This document shows positions 37,806 to 47,990 of a DNA stretch of 64,000 bases, one piece after another (the stretch's first letter is position 1; every line of letters begins with the position of its first letter). The notes under the pieces were generated by a model. The model worked only from the letters and a program-made list of their open reading frames with translations. It had not been told where the DNA came from and made no database searches. The stretch spans positions 1,240,001 through 1,304,000 of the forward strand of contig OZ237740.1 of NCBI GenBank assembly GCA_965178125.1, written 5' to 3'. Made by a program: the position numbers and the translations under genes. Source of the DNA: Bilabrum cf. latius. Lineage: Eukaryota > Bigyra: Bicosoecida > Bigyra > Bicosoecida.

Positions 37806-38306
37806 GGTGGGAAGGAGTCTGGTATTGCAGGCGCTGGAGCACTCCACAAATCGTCCACCACCGCGTCCTCCCAGAACCGGCAACACCAATCAATGTTGTT
37901 ACAGCTTATCGTAATTGTGGTGTGGCAGACACTGCCAATTGCCGGTGCTGAAAAACTGCAGGCAAGTAGAAGTGAAGTGCAACTGAGTCCGGCGGCGGGA
38001 GAGAGCTCCTTTCTTCCAAGATTCGACTTGTAGTCAACGCTGCACTGAGGCAAACACGTACTTCTAGTAGAGCGACTACAAAGCAGTGATGAGGATACAA
38101 GCTAGCTATTGTAAGAAATGAACCTCAGCTGTTGTAGACCGAGATGTTCCGGCGGATAGGATTGGATAGGAATCTAGCGGCGGTTCCGCTACAAAACGCC
38201 ACTGTTTAGGGGGGCACTCTTCATCTGTCGAAAGGCATATTATTGGCAATTATGTTCATTAATGCGTCCCACATTCGTTTTTGTCTATCGGCACCACGTT
38301 TCGTGC
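37806..38306. other. Intergenic region between ankyrin paralogues
   Basis: This 501-bp spacer lies between copy A's start and copy B's stop, both on the minus strand. It should hold copy A's promoter. I see no strong motif, RNA gene or repeat in it. Confidence 0.45.
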
Positions 38307-41135
38307 TTACATAATGTCTATGCTCGCGGCATCTTCCATGGCCATCTGCTCCTGCTCCTCCTTCATGCGCAGGCGCTGCTGCAGCTTGCGGACATAGTCC
38401 GCAAGCTGTGCCTGTTCCTGTCGCAAGGATGCAGCGTGAGCGCGCGCGGCCGCCCGGTGTCGTGCTCTTGCATGCGCCGTTTGCTCTGCCCTCACGAGCA
38501 CCGACAGGACCTCCTGGGCGCTCTCAGACCTGCCGCCGAATCGAACGGCCCACTACAGTGCAGTGCATCCATCGCTGCAGCGATGCAAAGGATCCTGTCC
38601 CAGCTGCAGCAATGACCGCACAATCGCGGGGCTGCCCCCCACCGCGGCCGCCATCAGGAGGGTGCAGTCGCTGGCCCTGTGCAGCCCACCCCACTGGCAA
38701 CCGCCGCTGCTGCCCGCGCCCGACGACGGGCCCGAGCCGGTACTAAACCCGAGCCCTCCCACACCGCCTTGCACGTGCAGCGCCCGATAGCCAGCCAGCG
38801 CCACATGGCCCTTCCCGCTCTTGCTCTATTTCTTGCTGTCGCTCCCGGGCCGCACAGCTGCCTCGAAGCCCGCTTCGTCTCCCTGCAGGGCACACACCCA
38901 GGCGTCCTGCCCCTGCGCGCGCACCCGCACCGCGTCTCGGAAGCGCACCAGGGCGAGCTGCCTCTTGAAGTTGCAGCCCATCCCGTACTTGGCCCACTCC
39001 AGGTGCTTGTCCGTGGAGCGATCCAGCAGCAGCCGCTTCAGCTTGCTCGTGCTGCAGCTGCTCACAGCGTGCAGGACCCTCTCCTTGGGCCTCTTCACAG
39101 GACCAGCAACTTTGCTAAGCAGCCGGTCCAGCTCTTCCTTAGTCACGTCGTCGTAGGTGGGGTGCAGCCGAGCTCCCCGCAGCAGCAGGTAGGCAGCGAG
39201 GTAGAGCTTGCCGGTGGCTGCAGCGAATGCAAGCGGGGTCATGCACGGTCGGCCTAAAATAGGTTCAGCGCAGCGGTTATCCTGTATGAACAATGACATG
39301 AGCGACGTATGAGCTAATGGATGCACGAGCTTTGCGGGCGCCGCTTGCCCCCCGACTGGCATGCCAAGCCGAGCCAGGTTGTCAACGATCGATATCGTTC
39401 GCACCTAGGAGGTGCGGTCCATGGGACAGGTGACAATAAATGATTGGACCAGTGCGACGGCGTTCAGTCGGACACTGTCTTCATCGCTGACGCTGCGAGG
39501 CGGCACTCCCGCAGGGAGTCGGGGCAGGCACAGCAGCTTCCGCAGGCTTGGGATCAACTGCACTGATCTGCTCAGTGGAGTGCTTGGAACGCGCTTGCTT
39601 AATGAGACCCCCTCTTTTTCTAGCGAACCGGCTCGCATCAGTGCTTGAAAGTGACTGATCTCTGCGCTCAGCCAATGCGTGAGCTGCGCCTCGCTGCACT
39701 GGTAATCGAGCCTGCCGAGCTCTCGAAGAAGACTGTCCTACTATTGCTGAGTAGCCGCTACAGCTGCCTTTTCTAACGGAATGTAGTCGTGCCGCAGCAA
39801 AAAGATCAGCACCGCGGCTGGCAACGTGTGGTAACCACCCATCAATTTTGTTTTGGCTGGTCGCGAAGCACCGAGGGCCCCGAGAGCATCGTGCAAGTGC
39901 TGGGAGATGCCCGGCTTGGTCAGCATCAGCTCTATTTCGGCATCAAAATCGTCCGTCTGAGACGCGGCGATTAGCAGCCCTTCGCCGACTGAACGCCCAG
40001 CGGGGTGCGAGACTGCGTCTGGGTCGTCGTGCAAGACACCGCAATTGGTGCACCAGTATTCGCCTGCCTCTCCGAATGGGATGTCCCACTGCGGGTCGGA
40101 CTCCCGCAGCAGCTTCGAGACAATGTTCCCAGTGTTCTCATCAGATGGCACGCACCCCATCATCTGAGAAAGGAGCCAGCCCTGCCTCCCGGTGGTTGCA
40201 ATGTGATGCAGCGCCTCTCCTCCTCTCGCTCTCAGCATGCAGTCCGCCGCGCTGGCCATGCCGTTCTTCGCCATGGCGGCATGCAGGGCCGACTGATGCT
40301 CCTTGTGCCCCGTGCACACCATCGAGTCCATCCAGTGCTCCTCCATCAGGTACTCGACGACCTTGACCTGGCCCGAGACACCAGCCTGGTGAAGAGCCGT
40401 CCAGCCCCACTCCCGCGGCCCTGCGTCGTGATCGTACAGGGCGCGCAAGCCATCGAGGCAGCCGCTCCCAGCCGCTAGGATCTCGAGAGGATTCACTCCA
40501 AGCGATTCGCTCTCATACCTGAGGAACTCGAGGCCATACCCAGACCCTGCAGCTACTTTGCGATGCATGCTTCGATCAACCAAGCCACGCGCCGCCAGTT
40601 GTGACGAGTCAGGAGGTTCGACCAGGTCAAATGAGCTTGACGTACATTCAGCTACGACATTCACAAACGTCCCTGCGTGGGGCAGGTTCAGCCCCAGGGC
40701 CACCACCACGGGGTGAGGAGGGAAGCACGGCTCGAGGGCGGCCAGAAGCGTCCCGTCTGCGTTACAATCCAATGCGTCCTTGAATAGCTGGGAGGACTTC
40801 GCACGCGAAGTCCGATTAGCACTAAGGCATACTTCTAGAATGGCCTCTATGCAAGCTTTGAATCTTTTCTCTGCTGCGGCTCTGGTTACGAAGACCCGAC
40901 CAGTCCTACCGTCTCTGACCGGACCCGCGGGGCCTCCCTTTACACTTTTCATCGTTGTTATTTCGCTCGCAAGTTTAATCTCAGGAACTATGTTGGCTTC
41001 AGCCTCTGAGCAGCAATTCATGGCAAACGCGCTCGTAATTGATGCTTTGGTCCAACCTGTTGCTTGAATCTCATCATCCGCATTGCGGGCTGCATCGTCA
41101 CAGAAAGCAGAAAACAGCGCTTGAACTATGGAAAG
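38307..41135 (-). CDS. Ankyrin-type repeat protein, copy B (5' end unresolved)
   Basis: The minus-strand frame ends at TAA 38307-38309. An ATG at 41021 gives 904 residues, but homology to copy A (IVQALFSAFCDDAA versus VMQGMFSAFVDKAC) continues upstream to about 41135. The true start therefore lies further 5' or in another exon; a possible splice acceptor, TTTCCATAG, is near 41127. TAG codons include 39741, 39738 (adjacent, after two CAA/CAG-type Gln), 39405, 38826 and 38553. Ankyrin-like units include LEILAAGSGCLDGLRALYDH, TALHQAGVSGQVKVVEYLME and MTPLAFAAATGKLYLAAYLL. Beyond the point where copy A stops there is a Gly-rich linker, another ankyrin-like unit (CTLLMAAAVGGSPAIVRSLL) and a C-terminal coiled coil (QLADYVRKLQQRLRMKEEQ). 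The function is unknown. Confidence 0.78.
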
Positions 41136-41339
41136 CTAGTGATGCACGTAAGCTACAACAGCGTCTATTTTGCAACTGGGTTGATGCAGCAACGATCGCA
41201 ACCGTTTTGGTCGAAGGGACCGCGCGGCGCGCCAGATTGACCGATACAGACCACTTTCAGAGCCACGAGTGCTACCAGGAGTAGAACCAGCACGCTAAGA
41301 GTTGCCTGACATGAATCTTGTTCCGTTTTTTGATAGTAT

Positions 41340-44300
41340 AGGGAGAGCTCTGTGCTCACGATGATTCATCGAATTATCGATTTGATTTCAAAGTTAAACT
41401 ACACGCTACCCAGGCTAGTAAGCTCATGGCGCACAAGACAAGCCAACGGATACTGCCTGATAGATTCACTCCAGGCACTGGGGATCCACGTGGACTCGGA
41501 GTTCTTTAAGGCCATGGCACGCATGCAAGGACTGTACGCCCGCCTGTGCCTCCCACAGGAGATCACCCGGACCTCTTTCTAGGAGACCGAGATCTCCAAA
41601 GAATGCCTTGCGGAGGCCATCTGGATCATGGAGGACCACCTGGTTTTCCCAGACACGGTGAACGAGTGGATTACTGCCCTGCTACGAGTCCGTATGAATA
41701 TGAATACAACGGATGACCTCGTCGCTGAGCGAGTGCCGGCGGGAACTCGCATCTGGAGGCAGGTCGGTGAGAATGCAGAGACGCACGGGAACAGGCTCAT
41801 GGCTATCTCTGGAGGCAATAAGCGAGCCCTGATTAGGTTTTGTCTTGCCCTTCCTGTAGTGGCAGCTCTGTCAGTGTCGGTGTATGCGAGGAGGTCGGAC
41901 ATGGCCACGAGAGACTTCGATGCAGGGGCTCACGCAAGAGAAGAAGCAGCGGCGCTGGTGGCCGCAGCCCAGCGCCGCACTAGCGACCCCTTCAAGGCCC
42001 AAGTAGCCTGGTATATCCAACAGGCGGTGGCTACCTACACTGCAGACGGAGTCTCGGTGGGAGAGCTACCTTGCTCGCTCTCCGTCACGCTCGCAGCAGA
42101 GATCACGAGGACGGCCATCATGAGCATCGCAATCCAAGGAGAGAACTTCTCGCTACATCGCCACCTGCCCAGTTCGACTGAGACGATGGGATCAATCGGG
42201 GCGAGAGGATGCGTCAGGGTGGCAGGAGGGCACTACTCCGCAGTACGACTAGCCGATCTACCGCTGAGTATGAGAATGGACTCGGGGCTACACGGTTTTT
42301 CATTTTCGTCCGGAAGCAAGTCCCTCCAGGAAACCCTGACGTCGATCCCACACAGTGTGGCCGAGTGCCTCTGGAGTCCCGGCGGCGGAGGAACTGCGCT
42401 TCTGACTACTCCGTACGATGCATTTGAACCACTCGTGGTAGGCACGGGTAACCTCTTCGGGCCGCCAGAGCACTTAGGCTGGCAGGGATGCGCGTAGCTC
42501 CCCCTCGCCGTTCTAGCTGGCCTAGACCCCAGCTCCACCATCATGCACACACTCCGCACCTATTTTGGCGAGGAAGGGGAAGGAATCCACGGGCTTAGCC
42601 TGCGAGGACTCACACTGTCAGTGATGGCCCTGGCACAGCAGCGAGGGGGTTCAGTGCGACTCCACCCAGCCGACAAAGAGGGGACCAGCCTTGCCAACTG
42701 GTGTGAGCGACTCAACTCGGACGCCACCGATGACCAAGCGATCCAGGGCACGATGAATATTGCCATCTCCCGCACCCACTGTGAGGTCTTCATCCCTACA
42801 GGAATCAATCCGCCGGGTGGACACGGGTCCCGGAGGCACGCCTGCCTGGTGCTGCGACCTGAGCAACGGGAGGAGGAAGGAGACGCGGATGCCAGAGTTG
42901 TGCGTACGCTGTCAACGAGAGGGGAACTGAACGAGGAACCGGTCATGGTACTATCAGTCCGCCCAGGAGACCAATGGGAGGACGGAGTGACCGGGGCGGA
43001 ACTGCTTGGAGCTCTCCGGGTGATGCTTACGGATGAGCAGAGGACCGACAGGACCTGGATACCGGAGTGCTTCCCCTGGATCAATAACCGCAATGCGGTA
43101 GTGGGGGACCGAGAATCTGTGTGGTTAGTCGCCCCCGGGACAAGCACGGCACATCAGCCACGAGGCGTCCAAGGTACTCGCGGGGGCTGGGATCAGATCA
43201 GGATCATGGACACGACCCCGCCCAAGTAGGTCAGGATTGCAACCAAAAATCTGGGACGCAAAGGGAACCTCGAAGCGATGGAGGTTGCCCTTACGGAGAC
43301 CAAGATGCCCGATGTGTTTGTTGGCACGGAGACACAGGATGCTAGAGGACGCTACGTCACTGACGTCCCGGACCTGTACGCGATGGAGACGAGGGCAGGA
43401 AACGGAGCCCCACACGGGGTATGCGTCGCCGTCAAACGAGATTCAGGCCTCGTACTGAGACGGTGGGCAGACATGGGAGATGATGACCTGGATGCGCCGG
43501 ACTGCCTCGTATGTGACGTCCTGCACCACGACCGACGCATGCTGACGGTGATAGCCTGCTACAACCCACCGCAAGGGGCTGCCCTCGGGGCAGAGACAAG
43601 GGGCTCAGTATTGGGCAAGGCTTTCGTGGTCGATCCCCAGCTGACCCTTGGACAGCGACGGAGTCAAGGACCGGCAGGCAATTTCACCAGGGACCGACTT
43701 GTGGTTACCGGTGACTTCAACCCGACGTAGGCCCGGGACCAAGAGGGAGCTGGTCAGATGGACTGGTATCTGGAGAACGACATGGGCATGATCGACATGT
43801 ATCGCGCACCTGCAGGGGGCGGGCCTACGCACAGAGGAGGCAACACACTGGATGCCATCTGCATCTCCACTTCTGCGCAGCTGCAGCTAGTGTCCAGTGA
43901 AGTGGCTCAAGAGCCAGGCACATATTCAGACCACACGGGGGTGATTGCAGACCTGCTGGTCACAGTCCCAGAAGTGGATGACCCGGCAACGCGAGCAACT
44001 GCAGTCCCAGCAACAACGGAGCAGGACGATGACGCCCCCTTCAGGGCAGCGTACTCACGGGTGTCCGACATGCATGTGCAGCAAGAACGCCTGGTTTGGG
44101 ACTATTACGTCAAGGAATTCGGGTAGGCTACAAGTGCAGTCCGCGACATCACTCATTGTGTGCTCGACGCAATTCGCGACCTCAAAAGCTCGACGGGAAC
44201 CTCGGCTGACCGAGAGGCTGCAGGGCAAGCGGTTACGCAGGCCGTGTCCTCCGTCAAACTGCTTCTGCAAGGATGTTTCACGGCAGCAGCCGAGACTGTT

Positions 44301-47300
44301 ACAGGCCGACAAATGGCAAACACCGGCCAGGCCGGGCACGTGGAAGCGTCACGCAAGCGCCACCGCAGGACCTGGGCGGCACGGACGAGATGGGCTGAAA
44401 CGTGGGGAAAAGCCCATGCCAGCCTCAAGGCCCTTATCGCGGGACCAACCACGGAACAAGCTCTTTCAGAGGCCAGAACATGCTTGGCTGCACATCGCCG
44501 AGCCAGCCTGCGCCTCGAAGGGCGACAGCGGGGGCTAGATGGACGGATGCAGGCAACACTCTGGGGGAGCACAGAGGTGAACCAGTAGGCCCATGAGGGA
44601 CAGGAGTACTGGACGATGCTCCTTGCCAACCTGGACCATGATCGACGGGCTGTCTTCGAGACCACCGAGCGAGGGGCACGCAGGACGGGCCACGCACTGC
44701 GGAACATGATGGGAACAGCAAGTCCGAGGGAAGCCCACCGATAGATCGCTGATGCAATCTCTAGAAGGCAACGAGCTGCACCAGGACTGGAACCAATCAC
44801 GAACCTAGGCGGAGAGGTGCTTACGGCCGTCGAGGATATCCTAGAGGCACACGCACAGCAGCTCTCTCACGCAGGTGGGAATGGAAGTGCGGATGTGGGC
44901 GGATTTATGGCCAGGATTGCGCCGCACATGCCCAGGGCAGCGACACCGCTCAACCTATTCTGCAGGTCGAACGCAGAGGTGGATCAAGCACTGGACAAGC
45001 TCAAGCACAACAAAGCTGTGGGACCTGATGGGATCAGGGCGGAATTGCTGACCAAATGCTAGCCATGCTCTGAGGAGGACGGGTGTCTGCGGCGAAGTGA
45101 CGCTCTGTTGGACCTCCTCAGGGCCATTTATAATCTCACACTCTTCTCGGGGATTCAGCCTGAGGCCTTTCAGGAGGGGTTCATGCGGCCGGTCTCCAAG
45201 CGCAAGCAGGGCACAGGAGTCACAGGAGTCGACGAATTCAGGCCAATATGCTGGACCTCGGCTCTTTCGAAGGTCGTAAGCACCATCGCAAACCAGAAGG
45301 TCATGTGGTACTGCGAAAACCACGGACTCTTCGGCCAGGATTAGGCCGGATTTCGCATCGGCAAGAACTGCCAGCAGGCCTACTCAGCGGTGATGGAATG
45401 GATTACCCAACGAAGGGGTGCTGGAGGTTTTCTGGTATTCTTTGACATCAAAGGAGCATTTGACAGTTGCAAGTGGAACATCATCGAGGCCATCATGACG
45501 GAGCAAGGATGGGGACGCCAGACGGTCCGCTTTCTCATGGCCCGCATGCAGGTGGCCATCCGCGTTCGAGACCCACTCACCAGGAGGGTCTCTACCAGAG
45601 TGCAGAAGACGGCGGGCACCCCCTAGGGCGAGATTCTGTCCCCCACCATCTTCCTGGTACTGATGGGGGTTCTCCTGGAAACGCTGCGGAAAGAGAGGCT
45701 CCAGCACGGGCACCATCAAAGGATCGTGACCGACACCGGACGATACGTTGAATGTGGACAAGTCGGGTACGCAGACGACTACGTGGCACTGACGTCGAAC
45801 TGGAACGAAGCAGTGGCGGTCATGAAGCTAGTCAAGAGCCTGTTTGCACTTGCGGGCATGTAGCTGGGAATCAAGCCCCTGACAGCATCGGGCCAGGGAA
45901 CCAAGACAGCGATCATGGCCTTTGGCTACGCTCGGGACTCAATTCCTGGGGACATGCCAGAGGGCGTCGCATGCAGAGCAGCGGACGCGGGAGAGACGGA
46001 TGGGGAGTGGACCATCCCACTTGCCTCATCCTACCTGTACCTCGGTCTACTCATTTCGACCCAACCAGTACGGATCAGCCCAGATGAAGTAGCTGGGCTG
46101 ACGCAGGCGAGAGACATCTGGGTAATTGATATGGCACCCCACGTACGCAGGAGGATTGCGATGGCGTACCGGGCGGCCAGGGACATCACACGAGCGGCGG
46201 TGAACGGCAACTGGGCGGTCTCCCTGCACGCCCAGCTGCTCCATGCAGGAGCAATCACGAGTGCATTCTACGGAGCAGAGGCAGCGGCATGTGCAACAGG
46301 ATGGGACACCTTGTCAGGATTAGGACATGGTTCCCAAGTTTTCTACGGGATGGAACTGAACCTGGAAGTCCTCAAGATGCTGGACAAATTCCTGCTGGAT
46401 ACGCGCTGGATGATTGTCAGCGGATCGACACAGGTAAGGCCCTTCACCATGGGCGGTCGATACGTGCCAAACCTTGCGATGGACACTGAGCTGCTGACGG
46501 CATCGGCAGCAGGGCGTGTTGCTATGGGCCTGCTGGACCTGATCGAGTGTCCCTCGAAGAAGGGCCTTGATGTTGCGGCCAGGTTCATCCACCAGGGCCG
46601 ATTCCTGCAGGGACCACCAGTACAGACAGGCCCACTCGGGGCCGCGCTGGCACTGGGATTCAGGATCAAGATGGCAGGGTGGACCCACCGGATCGATGAC
46701 GCGAAGGACTGGCTGGGATGCCAGGAGACTGCAAAAAAAGTCACAAAGTGGAGGAAATCCAAATCCGGAGCTGCTGACCGATCGTTCACAAACCTGAGCC
46801 TGGGATGCTCGCACGATCCGGCACTGTCGGATTGGGACCGGGAGAGAGCTGCGCTCGGAGTGGTCATGCTTAACCGGTACGCAACGAAGGGACGGTATGC
46901 CTTCGGACCAGGAGCCATGCCAACAGCAGCGGTGGTGCAGGAATACGGCCACCAAGGAAGACGAATTCTGCGCATCCGAGCTGGACAATACCCGCAACAG
47001 GGCACGCCCAACCTTCAAGTGATGGGCACCGCGGTAGAGCAGATGGAGCGGGCCGAGCATGACCATCATGCCGGAACGAGACCGTGGCAACCCGATGATG
47101 CGGATCAGAATAGAGGGAGGTCCCCTGCCTCCCTCCGGAAAGCATGGGCGAAGACAGCTCTCGCTCAGGACCCTTGGGACGAGAAGCTGGAGCGCACCAG
47201 CAGGGCCAAGCCAATCGTCGAAGACGCACTCACTCGGATAGAGCGTACGATTGCGCGGTCATCGGAACGGACAGCTGTCAAAGAGCTGGCCAACCGAGTG

Positions 47301-47870
47301 GTGCAGGTGATCAGGAACCAGCTGCGCTAGCAGGAGTAGCTGACGTGCAGGCAGTGGATGCGAGGCGATGCGGCGGCTGCTCTTGCCGCCACGGCCACGC
47401 AAGAGCTGATAGCGGCAACCAATGCGAACGCTCGGCTACAGCGACGGATGTTTAAGCCCCACGGCTTGCTAAGGGACATAGAGAGGCAATGGGCCAAAGG
47501 CATGAGCGCGTGCATGCTAGCCTCTCTGAAGGATCGTGAGACGCAGAGACGGTCATGGAGGAGGAAATGGTGGGTCCCGGCAGGGGACCCTGATGTGGGA
47601 CTGGACCGCGCTTTGTGCCGGGCACATGCTCCGCACCTGTATGCTTTCTCCCTGTGAAGGCATCAGGCTGAGGGCTTGTGGGGGACCACATTGATGGCGA
47701 ATAAAGGGGACTCGGCGGTGTAGGCTGAGATTGGGGGGCCTTTGGCCTGAAAGGGTCGGGGGTCTTGTAGTCCTTGTTTGAGGACTCCTCTGGATTCAGG
47801 TGATCACTCGAACTCCTTCGGGGGCAACGGTGCATCTGGGTGCTTGTGGAATCTTTACCCAACAATGTAT
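41340..47870 (+). mobile_element. Non-LTR (LINE) retrotransposon, apparently full-length
   Basis: The element encodes a single long protein with an APE-type endonuclease followed by a reverse transcriptase, and has no LTRs. The exact ends are not defined. I see no target-site duplication or poly(A) tail. An AATAAA sits at 47699, and the 3' boundary before the neighbouring gene's end (47990) is a guess. It is inserted just upstream of the ankyrin copy B 5' region and may interrupt it. Confidence 0.85.
41361..47657 (+). CDS. LINE polyprotein: N-terminal domain, APE endonuclease, reverse transcriptase
   Basis: With TAG as Gln, one frame of 2,098 residues runs from ATG 41361 to TGA 47655-47657. 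The N-terminal third is unassigned; WRTRQANGYCLIDSLQAL (about 41430) faintly resembles the Cys motif of OTU-like proteases. From 43230 an APE endonuclease follows, with TKNLG, GTETQ, VVTGDFNP, NTLDAI and YSDHTG. The reverse transcriptase (44950-45870) has NKAVGPDGI, the QAGFR motif, motif A FDIKGAFDS, motif B GTPQGEILSP and the catalytic YADD at 45768-45779. TAG codons include 41580, 42495, 43227, 43728, 44124, 44586, 45060, 45342, 45624, 45861, 47328 and 47337. Those at 45342 and 45624 occupy the conserved Gln of QAGFR and PQG. No frameshift is seen, so the element may be intact. Target-primed reverse transcription is the expected mechanism. Confidence 0.92.
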
Positions 47871-47990
47871 TTCTGTATTTATTTTCTCATGCAGGCTGGG
47901 GCCTCGAGCCATGGCCCATGGGGGCTGCCTGCTAATGCCCGTCGCTTTTTTACATCCCATCACCCACCTTCGGGCCCCCACCAGAATGTT
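47658..47990. other. Spacer: LINE 3' end and downstream flank
   Basis: This 333-bp stretch lies between the LINE stop and the TGA of the convergent acyltransferase gene. The first part is G-rich and is probably the LINE 3'UTR (AATAAA at 47699). The rest is likely the acyltransferase 3'UTR. No repeat or gene is seen. Confidence 0.45.

Noticed and set aside
45342-45626. UAG read as Leu or as pyrrolysine
   Set aside because: The PQG and QxGFR motifs, the CAG-TAG paralogue pair and the Gln-rich tracts all favour Gln. Pyrrolysine insertion is confined to a few prokaryotes and is rare per gene.
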